Shown: positions 1 to 9,195, counted from the stretch's first letter. The stretch is 64,000 bases of DNA from Betaproteobacteria bacterium (GCA_009927445.1 RFMZ01000288.1:1-64000), one strand, 5' to 3'. Made by a program: numbers and translations. Notes: generated from the letters alone by a model not told the origin.

Positions 1-19
1 GCCTTTGCGAGTAGGCAGG

Positions 20-43
20 AAAAAACCCGCCTTGGCGGGTTTT
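20..43 (-). terminator. Rho-independent terminator after rplY
   Basis: A GC-rich hairpin (AAACCCGCC at 23-31 pairing with GGCGGGTTT at 34-42) has a run of A on its plus-strand left side at 20-25, which reads as a U-run on the minus strand. It lies about 40 bases past the rplY stop and so would end that transcript. The right arm also ends in T, so it may work in both directions. Confidence 0.8.
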
Positions 44-79
44 GAAGTAGCTTGCTGCGTTGCATTGAAAGCTTAGATA

Positions 80-724
80 TTACTCTTCTTTATCTTTCAC
101 TTTAATCGCAGTAGGAGCCGCAGGGGCTTCAGGGGCGCCAGATGATAACGGCTCAGCTGACACAGATGGTACTCTTGCCACAGCAACAACTGGGTTGTCT
201 TGCTCAACGTGCAAGCTTAATACCACGCCCTTAGGTAAAACAAGATCTTTTGCATGAATTGAATGACCAACCTCTATTTTACTTAAGTCGACTTCAATAA
301 ATTCAGGCAAATCGGCTGGCAAGCAGGAGATCTCTAAATCATTAAAGACATGATTTACCACGCCACCACCGAGTTTAACGGCTGGTGATATTTCATCGCC
401 CTTAAAGTGCAGGGGAACACGAACATGAATTTTTTGTTTGGCATCAACTCGTTGGAAGTCAACATGCAAGACAAGTGGTTTAAAAGGATGCATTTGATAA
501 TCGCGCAATAAGGCTTGCTGCACATTACCGCCAACCTCAATTTCAAGAATCGAAGCATGAAAAGCTTCTTTTTTGAGGGCATGAAAAAGGGCATTGTGAT
601 CGAGTTCCACTGCTTGCGGTAATTCTGTTCCACCGTAGATGATGCCGGGTGTTTTTCCAGAGTTGCGCAGGCGGCGGCTCGCACCAGTGCCCTGTACGCT
701 ACGTTCGAAGGCTACAACTTTCAT
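80..724 (-). CDS. rplY: 50S ribosomal protein L25/general stress protein Ctc
   Basis: Binds 5S rRNA in the large ribosomal subunit. The 214-residue protein is the long CTC/TL5 form: an N-terminal L25 domain (about residues 4-95, with [16 protein letters not shown] near the start) followed by a C-terminal beta domain (about 100-185) and an Ala/Pro-rich, then Lys/Glu-rich tail. The ATG at 724 is preceded by a good Shine-Dalgarno (AGGAG, about 7 bases upstream). It follows prs on the same strand with a 110-base gap that holds its own -10 box and a hairpin, and it is closed by a strong terminator. The prs-rplY pairing is usual in betaproteobacteria, where pth often follows; that gene would lie outside the window. 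Confidence 0.96.
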   Translation of the reverse strand: MKVVAFERSVQGTGASRRLRNSGKTPGIIYGGTELPQAVELDHNALFHALKKEAFHASILEIEVGGNVQQALLRDYQMHPFKPLVLHVDFQRVDAKQKIHVRVPLHFKGDEISPAVKLGGGVVNHVFNDLEISCLPADLPEFIEVDLSKIEVGHSIHAKDLVLPKGVVLSLHVEQDNPVVAVARVPSVSAEPLSSGAPEAPAAPTAIKVKDKEE

Positions 725-773
725 GATTTACTCCTAAATAATTAAAATGCACTTATTCCTTGAACAAGTGTCC

Positions 774-813
774 ACTTTCCGTTCGCGACCAAACGGAAAA
801 GTCCTCTATTATA
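774..813 (-). promoter_or_regulatory. Putative rplY promoter -10 box with 5'-terminal hairpin
   Basis: On the minus strand a perfect TATAAT (plus coordinates 808-813) lies between prs and rplY; no convincing -35 is seen. Directly downstream, where the transcript would start, TTTCCGTT (776-783) pairs with AACGGAAA (792-799) around an 8-base loop, and the stem can be extended to about 10 pairs with one bulge. No U-run follows, so it is more likely a leader structure than a terminator. Function is inferred. Confidence 0.45.
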
Positions 814-834
814 TCCTTAAAGCTTCTGTTTTGG

Positions 835-1791
835 CTAGTCGTTATCAGAAAACATAGAAATGACCGAGTCACCTTTGCTAATACGCAGCAATGTCTCTCC
901 AAGTAGTGGAGCAATGGAGAGAACGCGTATTTTCGGATTGTATTTTGCCGCGTCTTTGAGGGGAATCGTATCTGTTACAACCACTTGATCGAGCTCAGAT
1001 TCGGAGATACGGCTAATGGCATCGCCTGAGAAGACGGGATGGGTACAGTAGGCCATAACGCTCTTGGCGCCACGCTCTTTGAGCACTTGGGCGGCTTTGC
1101 AAAGGGTTCCGCCGGTATCGATCATGTCATCCATAACAACGCACCGGCGATTTTCGACATCGCCAATGACATTCATGACTTCCGAAAGATTTGCTTTTGG
1201 CCGCCGTTTATCAATAATGGCTAAATCGCAGCCGAGTTGTTTAGCTAAAGCTCTAGCTCGCACGACTCCGCCGATATCGGGGGAGACAACTAATAAGTCA
1301 CCGGTATTTTTATTTTGGAGATCAGCTAGAAGGACGGGTGAGGCATAAATATTATCCACCGGGATGTCAAAGAATCCTTGAATTTGATCAGCGTGCAAGT
1401 CCATGGTTAGAACACGGCTTATGCCGCTAACCGATTGCAACATATTGGCAACAATTCGGGCAGAAATGGCTACCCGAGCAGAGCGGGGCCGACGATCTTG
1501 CCGCGCATAGCCGAAGTAAGGGATCACTGCGGTAATGGTGCCCGCTGATGCGCGTTTAAGAGCATCAATCATGATCATCAGTTCCATTAAATAATCATTG
1601 GTGGGAGCACATGTCGGTTGTAAAACAACGACGTGTTTGCTTCGGACATTTTCTTGAATTTCAACTTGGATTTCCCCATCAGAGAACTTGCCGACCATGG
1701 CTTTACCAAGTTCAATGCCCATATAGTCGGTGACGGCTTTGGCTAAAACAGGATTGGCGTTCCCGGTAAAGAGGACCATTGATTCACTCAT
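835..1791 (-). CDS. prs: Ribose-phosphate pyrophosphokinase
   Basis: Makes 5-phosphoribosyl 1-diphosphate from ribose 5-phosphate and ATP for purine, pyrimidine, His, Trp and NAD synthesis. The 318-residue class I enzyme shows the ATP-loop region [10 protein letters not shown] and the PRPP-binding loop [13 protein letters not shown]. An open frame extends 24 codons upstream, but the start chosen (ATG at 1791, protein [11 protein letters not shown]) matches the family and has GGAG five bases upstream; the extra upstream part is unlike Prs. The gene follows tRNA-Gln on the same strand and precedes rplY. Confidence 0.96.
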   Translation of the reverse strand: MSESMVLFTGNANPVLAKAVTDYMGIELGKAMVGKFSDGEIQVEIQENVRSKHVVVLQPTCAPTNDYLMELMIMIDALKRASAGTITAVIPYFGYARQDRRPRSARVAISARIVANMLQSVSGISRVLTMDLHADQIQGFFDIPVDNIYASPVLLADLQNKNTGDLLVVSPDIGGVVRARALAKQLGCDLAIIDKRRPKANLSEVMNVIGDVENRRCVVMDDMIDTGGTLCKAAQVLKERGAKSVMAYCTHPVFSGDAISRISESELDQVVVTDTIPLKDAAKYNPKIRVLSIAPLLGETLLRISKGDSVISMFSDND

Positions 1792-1910
1792 ATTGACTCC
1801 AGGAGAGTTGGAAAAGGGTGTGGGTAAGCATACACACAATGCGGCACAGGGAATCGGCAACAAAAGCTGGAAAATATTGGGGACATTTTCATAGAATGTC
1901 AGCTAGGAAT

Positions 1911-1987
1911 TGGCAGAGGAGGAAGGACTCGAACCTTCGGATGCCGGAATCAAAATCCGGTGCCTTAACCAACTTGGCGACTCCCCT
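1911..1987 (-). tRNA. tRNA-Gln (UUG anticodon)
   Basis: The minus strand folds into a full cloverleaf of 77 bases including an encoded CCA. The acceptor stem AGGGGAG pairs with CTCCTCT, with one G-U pair. The anticodon stem CCGGA/TCCGG encloses the 7-base loop TTTTGAT with anticodon TTG, reading CAA. The T-arm contains GGTTCGAACC. It starts four bases after the ispE stop and precedes prs, the usual betaproteobacterial arrangement, so it is probably cut out of a longer ispE-prs transcript. Confidence 0.95.
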
Positions 1988-1991
1988 CTTG

Positions 1992-2873
1992 TTAATTAAT
2001 GGTAGAAATTAAATTATAAGCCGAGTGTCTAGGTAGACTTCTAACTTTGTATCCCTGCCATCTTTTTGGAAGATTTAGCATGCAATTCGTTAAACGTTCA
2101 TGGCTGTCATTACTGTTAGGAATTTCACAAAATACGGAGCTTCCAGAGCCTGACATCGTAACCTGAGTATCCGGAAAATAATTTTCTAGCCACTCGATTG
2201 CAGTCTGCACTTCCAAAAAATTTCTAACAACAACATCTTGTAAATCATTTTTAAAAAGATTCGCTTCTGGAAATTTCTCATTAAAGTCAATTATTGTAAT
2301 CGCTGAGTGATTTCTCGTCAAATATGGGTCGGAAAAAATAGTTTGGGTAGAGATAGCAACGCCAGGGTAAATAATTAGATAATTTTTTGGAGTCAGTTCC
2401 ATCACTTGGATTTTATCGCCCACACCTTCTACGAAAGCATTATGTCCCTGGATAAAAAAGGGTACATCCGCACCTAACTGCAATCCTAAATGCATCAGAG
2501 TTGCTGTTGATAGGTCTAATTCCCAAAGGCGATTAAGGCCAAGAAGAGTACTCGCCGCATCTGAAGAGCCACCGCCTAGGCCTGCGCCAATCGGAATATT
2601 TTTGATGAGATCAATATTGGCACCCAGAAGAGTCTTCGAGAAAGTTTGAAGTAGCTTGGCTGCACGAACAACTAGATCAGACTCCGGGGAAATATTGGGA
2701 AGAGGGTTTTGGCGAATAATGTCACTATCTTCTCGCCTACTGAGAATAACTTCATCAGACAAGTCGATTAATTGAAAGACGCTTTGAAGCAGGTGGTATC
2801 CGTCGCTTCTTTGGCCCACAACATGTAAAAATAAATTAATTTTTGCTGGAGCGGAGATGGATAGATTAGTCAT
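1992..2873 (-). CDS. ispE: 4-diphosphocytidyl-2-C-methyl-D-erythritol kinase
   Basis: Phosphorylates the 2-hydroxyl of CDP-methylerythritol in the MEP pathway to isoprenoids. The 293-residue GHMP kinase has the N-terminal PAKINLFLHVVGQRSDGYH (residues 9-27), the glycine-rich ATP loop GAGLGGGSSDAAS (96-108) and the C-terminal GHMP motif TMSGSGSSVF. Length is normal. It overlaps the end of the upstream TPR-LolB gene by 8 bases, indicating co-transcription and matching the conserved lolB-ispE pairing. Confidence 0.95.
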   Translation of the reverse strand: MTNLSISAPAKINLFLHVVGQRSDGYHLLQSVFQLIDLSDEVILSRREDSDIIRQNPLPNISPESDLVVRAAKLLQTFSKTLLGANIDLIKNIPIGAGLGGGSSDAASTLLGLNRLWELDLSTATLMHLGLQLGADVPFFIQGHNAFVEGVGDKIQVMELTPKNYLIIYPGVAISTQTIFSDPYLTRNHSAITIIDFNEKFPEANLFKNDLQDVVVRNFLEVQTAIEWLENYFPDTQVTMSGSGSSVFCEIPNSNDSHERLTNCMLNLPKRWQGYKVRSLPRHSAYNLISTIN

Positions 2874-4395
2874 TCAATAAATCAAAAACTAAACGAATAT
2901 CAATATCTTGTCCGTCAGTTGAGCGGTTCATATTCAGGCGTTGCAAGGCATTTTTTTCGGTCCAGGTAAAACTAAGCTGCCAGCCATCTTGCATAATTTC
3001 GCTGACTTGGCCTAAGGGGTTTCTTTTAATTGTCCCAGGTGAGCCAGCACGCGTAAATCCAGCTAACCAAGAGGATAGTCCTCGAGCTGGGATTGGAAGG
3101 CCAAGGGCATCAAAAACTAATTGGTCAGCATCAACGGCGGTAATAACCTTGCCATTTTGTTCTAAGGTTGCAACACTTGGACGAACTTGAATTTTTGCAA
3201 TTGAGGTACCAAATGGACCCCTAATTTCCAGCTCATCGTTTAATTGTTCATGGGTCAAGGTGAAGGCACCTGAGCCACCATTTTGATTAGAGGCGCCATT
3301 AATTTTGACTGCAAAGCGTCCATCCCATTTCTTTTTTTGAGTTTGGATTTTCGGCTCTTGCAAGGTCCATTCGGGATAAAGCCTTTTTAAGGTATTTTTT
3401 AAAACTGGGTGATTCGCATTAAGAGACTCGGCTTTTTTCCAAATAGCTTTTGCCTCTTCTTGTTTGCCAGTAACCCAAAAAACCTCCCCTAAATGCGCTC
3501 CGACTTCGGCTTCGGGAAGTTTATTAAAACTCTTTTCTAAATATTCAATCGCTAGATCAAATCGACCAAGCCGAAAGTGGATCCATCCAACGCTATCTAA
3601 AATGTACGCATCATCTGGAGAGATTTGATGGGCTTTTTCAATCAGTTGTAAAGCTTCATCAAGTCGAATATTTCGATCCGCAAACGAATAGCCCAGGGCG
3701 TTTAATACACTTGCGTCGTCAGGCTTATTTCTTAATAGCCCACGTAATACAGATTCCATCGTTTTATAGTTACCAGATTTTTCTTGGCCTAGCGCATATA
3801 AAAAAAGTAGATTAGGGTTTTTTGTCAGCGGTTTTAGGCTATCAATGATTGTCGAAAAAGCCAGAAGTGCTTCATCTTGATTGGGGGCTTTAGAGACGAT
3901 GTTTTGGAGCTGTAATAAAAAAGCATCTTGCTTATCGGGGTATTGTTTTTCCAGAAAGGCAATGGTTAATTCGACTGATTCACGCCACTTATTATTGATC
4001 ATTAGTAAGGTAATGAGCACTTCTTTTGAAGACGAATCGGTGCTTGATGATAAATCATCCCACAGTTTTGCTGCCTCTAAAGCAAATTGGGGGGATTGTG
4101 CGGACAATGCCAACTCCATCGCACGCTGGGCTACTCGGGGATCTTTACTCGTCCGCGCAAGGCCTAAAAGAGTTTGATACGCTGGCCCGATTTCACCGCG
4201 CTGGATCGCGATTTCTGAACTGAGGAATAAATAAATTTGTTCAGCGCGTTGTTGAGCGTTTTTGTCTTCAGCCAGATCTTCTTCAGCCGGTTGCGCATAG
4301 GTAATTATTGGCATATTTGAAAGAATGCCAAGGCCTATGCTAATGAAGCAAAAAAAGAATACTTTTCTAAAATGCGCTAAATTGTGTATTAACAT
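2866..4395 (-). CDS. TPR protein fused to a LolB-like lipoprotein-insertion domain
   Basis: The 509-residue protein starts with a signal peptide (hydrophobic residues about 12-33, likely cut after TYA or AQ). A helical TPR region spans about residues 40-335, with clear repeats such as NALGYSFADRNIRLDEALQL and DSVGWIHFRLGRFDLAIEYL. A C-terminal domain from about residue 355 begins WDGRFAVKINGA and resembles LolB, which inserts lipoproteins into the outer membrane. LolB is normally a separate lipoprotein encoded just before ispE, where this domain lies. No lipobox cysteine is seen at the N-terminus or at the domain junction, so the LolB part would be tethered through the TPR domain. There is no sign of a frameshift. 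The LolB call rests on sequence feel plus position. Confidence 0.75.
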   Translation of the reverse strand: MLIHNLAHFRKVFFFCFISIGLGILSNMPIITYAQPAEEDLAEDKNAQQRAEQIYLFLSSEIAIQRGEIGPAYQTLLGLARTSKDPRVAQRAMELALSAQSPQFALEAAKLWDDLSSSTDSSSKEVLITLLMINNKWRESVELTIAFLEKQYPDKQDAFLLQLQNIVSKAPNQDEALLAFSTIIDSLKPLTKNPNLLFLYALGQEKSGNYKTMESVLRGLLRNKPDDASVLNALGYSFADRNIRLDEALQLIEKAHQISPDDAYILDSVGWIHFRLGRFDLAIEYLEKSFNKLPEAEVGAHLGEVFWVTGKQEEAKAIWKKAESLNANHPVLKNTLKRLYPEWTLQEPKIQTQKKKWDGRFAVKINGASNQNGGSGAFTLTHEQLNDELEIRGPFGTSIAKIQVRPSVATLEQNGKVITAVDADQLVFDALGLPIPARGLSSWLAGFTRAGSPGTIKRNPLGQVSEIMQDGWQLSFTWTEKNALQRLNMNRSTDGQDIDIRLVFDLLND

Positions 4396-4433
4396 ACTCC
4401 CATTTTATATAAATATCTTAAAACAAGCTTAAT

Positions 4434-5267
4434 ATGCCAGAATTGCCAGAAGTTGAAGTCACCAAGTTAGGCATTGAGCCCTATGTGGTTGGCCAAGCAG
4501 TAAGTCATCTAATTATTTACGATGGCCGTTTACGCTGGCCTGTTCCGAGTCATTTAAAAACAACCTTACAAGGTCAACTATGCCAAGCAATTGATCGTCG
4601 CGGCAAATATTTATTGTTTCAGTTTGGGCACGGCATACTCATTATTCATTTGGGGATGACCGGTGTTTTGAGAATACAACATCGCCATGAGGTGCCAAAG
4701 AAACACGATCGAGTCGAAATCGTTTTTGATGAATTTGCGCTGCGCTTGCACGACCCACGAAAGTTTGGAGCTATTTGGTGGCATCCGCGAAGTCAAGGGC
4801 CGGTAGAGCAGTTACCTATGCTTGCTCGGCTTGGACTTGAGCCATTAGAGCCATCCTTTGCAGGTCAACTAGGCGGTAAGCATCTGCATCAGGTGTCACG
4901 TGGAAGAACAATTGCGATTAAGCAATTTTTGCTAGCTGGGCATGCTGTTGTGGGTGTGGGCAATATTTACTGTTCAGAGAGTTTATTTGAAGCAAGGATT
5001 AATCCCAAGACAGCAGCAGGTAAGATTTCTGAGGGGCGATATATGATTTTGGCAGAGTCCATTCGAAAGATATTACAGCGTGCCATTGCGGCTGGAGGAA
5101 GTAGCTTAAAAGATTTCGTTAATAGTCATGGAGAGCCTGGGCATTTTATGATGCAAACCAAGGCTTATGATCGTGCCAACTTACCTTGTACTATATGCCA
5201 GCGGCCTATCAAGCAAATTAAGCAAACGGGGCGGTCGACGTTTTACTGCGCAACATGTCAGAAATAA
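4434..5267 (+). CDS. mutM: Formamidopyrimidine-DNA glycosylase (Fpg)
   Basis: Removes 8-oxoguanine and formamidopyrimidines opposite C and nicks the AP site. The 277-residue protein starts MPELPEVEV, giving the catalytic N-terminal Pro2 and Glu3 after Met removal. It has the conserved GNIYCSESLF region of the helix-two-turn-helix, and ends with a zinc finger of C-x2-C-x16-C-x2-C type (CTIC...CATC). It is divergent from the TPR-LolB gene (38-base gap) and overlaps mutY by 13 bases, so the two 8-oxoG repair enzymes are translated from one message. Confidence 0.96.
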   Translation: MPELPEVEVTKLGIEPYVVGQAVSHLIIYDGRLRWPVPSHLKTTLQGQLCQAIDRRGKYLLFQFGHGILIIHLGMTGVLRIQHRHEVPKKHDRVEIVFDEFALRLHDPRKFGAIWWHPRSQGPVEQLPMLARLGLEPLEPSFAGQLGGKHLHQVSRGRTIAIKQFLLAGHAVVGVGNIYCSESLFEARINPKTAAGKISEGRYMILAESIRKILQRAIAAGGSSLKDFVNSHGEPGHFMMQTKAYDRANLPCTICQRPIKQIKQTGRSTFYCATCQK

Positions 5268-6367
5268 AGTCGTTTGCAAAAACATTAATTATCTGGCAAG
5301 GTCAAGCGGGACGAACAGGATTGCCTTGGCAAGGGCAAAAGGATCCATATCGAGTTTGGTTATCAGAAATCATGTTGCAACAAACACAGGTACAAACTGT
5401 TTGTGAGCGATACCGAATATTCTTAGAGCGATATCCCCATTTAGCATCTCTGGCTCAAGCCTCAGAAGAAGATGTGATGGCGCTGTGGGCAGGTCTTGGT
5501 TATTACACAAGGGCAAGAAATTTATTGCGATGTGCCCAGCAAATTCAACAAAAATATGGCGGAGAATTTCCCCAGGACGCGCTGACCCTAGCCACGCTTC
5601 CTGGTATTGGAAAATCAACCGCCGCAGCTATAGCAGCGTTTTGTTTTTTAGAGAGAACAAGTATTTTAGATGCCAATGTAAAACGCTTATTCGCGCGCTT
5701 ATACGGGATTAGTGAACCACTCAATTTGACTAAAACCAATCAACAACTATGGGGTATTGCGCAGCGCGCCCTACCCGCGTCTAAGACTGATATGCCTCAA
5801 TATACCCAAGGACTGATGGATTTTGGGGCAACGGTTTGTAAGCCGTCTAAGCCCCGCTGTTTAGAACCAAGTCAGATAAGTCATTGTATATTTCAAACAC
5901 ATTGTCGGGCTTATCGTCAGGGTCAAGTAGATGTGATTCCTTATAAGGTAAAAAAGTTACAGTCACCCATTGTCTTAAGTGAAATGCTTTTGTGTATCGC
6001 TCAGGGTAAGGTACTTTTAGAAAAAAGGCTCTCATCAGGTATTTGGGGCGGGTTGTGGTCTTTACCTGAAACGAGTTGGCAACGCGTGGATCAATTCAAA
6101 GAAGGCCAGCGAGCAAAGTCCTCTTTTGAGGATTTTCAGCACATATTGCCAAATCAACTAGAGACAGTCTTTAAGCAGGGGCAACTCTTTGCCCCCAGAA
6201 AACACCTCTTTACGCATAGAACCCTATACTTTAGCGTACGGGTTCTGCAATTAAAAAAATTACTCCCAAAACTGCCGACTCAGTATGTCTGGCAACCAAT
6301 TTCTGGTATCGACCAACTAGGCTTACCAACGCCTGTTAAGCAATTACTAATAGATTTAGTGATTTAA
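5255..6367 (+). CDS. mutY: A/G-specific adenine glycosylase
   Basis: Removes adenine mispaired with 8-oxoguanine, complementing MutM. The 370-residue protein has the glycosylase core with catalytic Glu38 (SEIMLQQTQ), the helix-hairpin-helix LPGIGKSTAAAI (115-126), catalytic Asp139 (ILDANVKR) and a C-terminal Nudix-like domain (about 225-370). The iron-sulfur cysteines are C195, C202, C211 and C217. The spacing between the second and third is 8 residues instead of the usual 2, an in-frame expansion of this loop. The 3' end overlaps the convergent rapZ by 4 bases. Confidence 0.94.
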   Translation: MSEIKSFAKTLIIWQGQAGRTGLPWQGQKDPYRVWLSEIMLQQTQVQTVCERYRIFLERYPHLASLAQASEEDVMALWAGLGYYTRARNLLRCAQQIQQKYGGEFPQDALTLATLPGIGKSTAAAIAAFCFLERTSILDANVKRLFARLYGISEPLNLTKTNQQLWGIAQRALPASKTDMPQYTQGLMDFGATVCKPSKPRCLEPSQISHCIFQTHCRAYRQGQVDVIPYKVKKLQSPIVLSEMLLCIAQGKVLLEKRLSSGIWGGLWSLPETSWQRVDQFKEGQRAKSSFEDFQHILPNQLETVFKQGQLFAPRKHLFTHRTLYFSVRVLQLKKLLPKLPTQYVWQPISGIDQLGLPTPVKQLLIDLVI

Positions 6368-7257
6368 TGGGGCGACTTATTATGTGCGGCAGATAAATCC
6401 CGGTGGCGATAGAGGCAATTGATATTTTTAAAAAGATCAGTCTGATTTTTTGAGCAGGATAAAAATAGATGATTAACCATCGCCACTGAACGATGTTGGC
6501 CCCCGGTACAACCAACACCAACCGTTAAATAACTCCGACCACTTTTTTGATATTTGGGAAGCCAATTATGAATAAAGAGCAGAATATCTTGCCGGAGTTT
6601 TTCAAAATCAGGTTGAAGATTTAAAAAGTCCACCACTTCTTGGTCATTACCACTGAGATGCCGAAGGGCGTCTTCATAATAGGGGTTAGGAATACAACGA
6701 AGATCAAAGACTAGATCAGCATCCTGCGGTAGACCACTCTTAAAACCAAATGATTCTAATAAAAGAGTTAATCCTGGCTGGGTATTTTCGGTTAGGTCTA
6801 GAATCCACTGTCGTAGGGCGCTTGATAAAGCGTTGCTTGTATCAATTTGAAGAGCATTTTCGCTTAAGCTACTTAACATTTGACGCTCTAAATCAATGGC
6901 ATCAATCAGAGATTTTTGTGAATGGTCTAGGTTCTTAGCGGACAGAGGGTGCCTTCTGCGTGTTTCTGAAAAGCGCTTGAGTAAAGCCTCATTGGTTGCA
7001 TTTAAAAAGATCAATTGAACGGACCGATGTTTTTTTAACTTGGCAATGATAGTTGGTATTTCTTGGATAGACAGCCCACGCCTGGCATCAATTGCAACCG
7101 CGATATGTTCACTACCAGAGGTTTGTAATGTTTCTACGAGATTTTCTAATAAGCTAACAGGTAGATTATCAACACAATCATAACCAGCATCCTCCAAAGC
7201 ACGCAAAGCAACTGATTTGCCCGAGCCTGAGATACCAGTAATGATGAAAATACTCAT
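6364..7257 (-). CDS. rapZ: RNase adapter protein RapZ (YvcJ family)
   Basis: An ATP/GTP-binding protein; in E. coli it delivers the sRNA GlmZ to RNase E to control glucosamine-6-phosphate synthase. The 297-residue protein carries a Walker A loop GISGSGKS (8-15) and the conserved C-terminal GVGCTGGQHRSV region, which binds regulators in the family. It is the last gene of the hpf-ptsN-hprK-rapZ run, 10 bases after hprK. The target RNA in this organism cannot be seen from the window. Confidence 0.93.
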   Translation of the reverse strand: MSIFIITGISGSGKSVALRALEDAGYDCVDNLPVSLLENLVETLQTSGSEHIAVAIDARRGLSIQEIPTIIAKLKKHRSVQLIFLNATNEALLKRFSETRRRHPLSAKNLDHSQKSLIDAIDLERQMLSSLSENALQIDTSNALSSALRQWILDLTENTQPGLTLLLESFGFKSGLPQDADLVFDLRCIPNPYYEDALRHLSGNDQEVVDFLNLQPDFEKLRQDILLFIHNWLPKYQKSGRSYLTVGVGCTGGQHRSVAMVNHLFLSCSKNQTDLFKNINCLYRHRDLSAAHNKSPH

Positions 7258-7267
7258 AATTAGCCTC

Positions 7268-8230
7268 TTAGTAAGGTTTATCCATTTGCATGACTTCGCG
7301 CTGTCTCGTTATAAAGTCATCCAGCGTATTGATGCCACGCAGCTGTAAGATCGTATTTCTGACTGCTGCTTCGACTAAAACAGCCAAGTTACGACCTTCG
7401 GCTACTTGTATTTTGACAGTTCGAATGGGCAAGCCTAAAACTTCGATATGTTGCGAGTCGATTGGTAGGCGCTCAAATTCTTCAGAATTTCTACGAATTA
7501 GTTGAACGATCAGTCGGAGCTTTAGTTTTCTGCGAACTGCTGTTTCGCCAAAAATTGTACGAATATCTAATAAGCCAAGACCCCGAACTTCTAGCAGGTC
7601 ACGCAAAATTTTGGGGCACCGTCCCTCAATATAGTCAGGACCTAAACGAGAAAAATCTACTGCATCATCTGCTACTAGACCATGACCACGCGAAATGAGT
7701 TCAAGCCCAAGCTCACTTTTACCAAGTCCTGATTCACCAGTTAAAAGCACACCAAGCCCTAAAATATCCATAAAGACGCCGTGCATGGTAATTTTGGGGG
7801 CACCGATCTTCGTTAAATAGAGTCTTAAGTGATCGATTACTTCCGCTGCCGGGGCTGGTGTAACGAATAGTGGGGTTGATGATCGTTGGCAGTGCAACTT
7901 GAGTTCATCATTTGGTTCTTGGCCATCAGCAATAATGAAACATGGCGGATTCATACTCATTAGGTCGATCAATTGGTGCCGAAGCTGGGCTTTTTGCAAG
8001 CGGTTTAAATAAGTGATTTCGGCTTCGCCACAAATCTGCAAACGGCTGGGATGGATTAAATTGAGGTGCCCAACCAAATCTGAGGACGAGGAGGCTAGTT
8101 TGACTACTTCAACATCAAAACACCGATCTGCACCTTCTTCGCCGGTCACCCAATGTAGTTTTAGCTCTTCAAAATTTTGATCAAAAATATGTTGTGCACT
8201 AACGCCATCAAGTGACAATTGTTGCGTCAT
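7268..8230 (-). CDS. hprK: HPr kinase/phosphorylase
   Basis: Phosphorylates and dephosphorylates a serine of HPr-type phosphocarriers. The 320-residue protein shows the Walker A loop GESGLGKS (165-172), His150 in the conserved MHGVF motif just before the catalytic domain, and the HprK signature [12 protein letters not shown]. It lies 3 bases after ptsN on the same strand. In proteobacteria this gene typically accompanies an incomplete, regulatory PTS; no ptsH or ptsI is in this window. Confidence 0.95.
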   Translation of the reverse strand: MTQQLSLDGVSAQHIFDQNFEELKLHWVTGEEGADRCFDVEVVKLASSSSDLVGHLNLIHPSRLQICGEAEITYLNRLQKAQLRHQLIDLMSMNPPCFIIADGQEPNDELKLHCQRSSTPLFVTPAPAAEVIDHLRLYLTKIGAPKITMHGVFMDILGLGVLLTGESGLGKSELGLELISRGHGLVADDAVDFSRLGPDYIEGRCPKILRDLLEVRGLGLLDIRTIFGETAVRRKLKLRLIVQLIRRNSEEFERLPIDSQHIEVLGLPIRTVKIQVAEGRNLAVLVEAAVRNTILQLRGINTLDDFITRQREVMQMDKPY

Positions 8231-8233
8231 TTA

Positions 8234-8692
8234 TTAATTCGCCTGACCGACCATTACTGTTCGTAAAGCAACAGTTGTATTCGCTTCACGTAATTGCACT
8301 CTTTTTAACTTATCAGCTAGGATTTGAGCAATTTCTGAAAGAAGATCTAAATGTTTTTGTGTCGCTAATTCAGGCACCAGTAAAAAGATCACAATATCAA
8401 CTGCTATTTGATCCGAAGTTTTAAAGTCTATACCTTTTAACAAACGATAAAAACTAATGATGGGCTCTTTTAACCCTTTTAGACGACCGTGGGGGATAGC
8501 AACACCAACACCAAGGCCTGTTGATCCCAGTTTTTCACGATCTTGCAAACACTCGGTAATACTTTTTATATGTAATTGTGGGTTTTGGGATGAGAAATGA
8601 GAACTCGCCAAATGAAATAATTCATCAATATCAATGACCGCAACGTCAAGGTAAATTTGATTGGTCGGTAATAACAAGGCGAGTTCATTCAT
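8234..8692 (-). CDS. ptsN: PTS IIA-like nitrogen-regulatory protein PtsN (EIIA-Ntr)
   Basis: A signalling phosphoacceptor of the nitrogen PTS. The 152-residue EIIA (mannitol/fructose) domain has the active-site His68 in VGVAIPHGRLKGL. Length is typical. It is placed between hpf and hprK with only a few bases on each side, so it is part of one operon. EIIA-Ntr controls potassium transport and nitrogen or envelope stress genes in relatives; the targets here are unknown. Confidence 0.94.
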   Translation of the reverse strand: MNELALLLPTNQIYLDVAVIDIDELFHLASSHFSSQNPQLHIKSITECLQDREKLGSTGLGVGVAIPHGRLKGLKEPIISFYRLLKGIDFKTSDQIAVDIVIFLLVPELATQKHLDLLSEIAQILADKLKRVQLREANTTVALRTVMVGQAN

Positions 8693-8699
8693 GAGCCTA

Positions 8700-9056
8700 T
8701 TATAGGTTCAACCCAGCAAAATTGTCTAACTTGTGTTTTGGATGTAAAGGCAGGTGGTGATTCTTAGTCCTTTCTTTCAGTTTCAGAATCTGTTTATCCA
8801 ATTTTTGGACAGCAGCATCAATTGCCAAGTAGAGATCTTGATGATGGGCTTGCGAAAATAAATCTTTACCTAGGATATGAATACTCAGTTCAGCTGTTTG
8901 CCGGTGTTCTTTTTCTTGTGTTTTATCAACCAGCAGGGAGACATTGATTTGAATAATTTCATGAAAATGCTTTTTAATTAGTTCTAACTTGTCGTTTAAA
9001 TGTGCTTTGATGGCGGCAGTTACTTCTAAATGGTGGCCGTGAATAATAATTTTCAT
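8700..9056 (-). CDS. hpf: Ribosome hibernation promoting factor HPF/YfiA family
   Basis: Binds the 30S decoding region in stationary phase and inactivates ribosomes. The 118-residue protein fits the sigma-54-modulation/S30EA fold: MKIIIHGHHLEVTAAIKAHL at the start and the basic helix KLDKQILKLKERTKNHH near the end. I chose ATG at 9056, preceded by GGGAG, rather than an upstream in-frame TTG. In most relatives rpoN (sigma-54) lies immediately upstream of this gene; here the 139 bases to lptB contain none. Confidence 0.92.
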   Translation of the reverse strand: MKIIIHGHHLEVTAAIKAHLNDKLELIKKHFHEIIQINVSLLVDKTQEKEHRQTAELSIHILGKDLFSQAHHQDLYLAIDAAVQKLDKQILKLKERTKNHHLPLHPKHKLDNFAGLNL

Positions 9057-9195
9057 ACACTCTCCCAAAAGCGTTAAGGTGAAGAAAAATCAGAAATATC
9101 TAGCAAGAAAGCCTGATTTTCCAAGATAACTACACTTCTAGAGTAGCAGTCATTTTCTAAAAAGCCAAGGGCTAGGAATAAAAAAGAGTATTTTT

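Noticed and set aside
1791-1863. A 24-codon N-terminal extension of Prs
   Set aside because: Upstream residues are unlike the family, and the internal ATG has a well-placed GGAG and gives the usual 318 residues.
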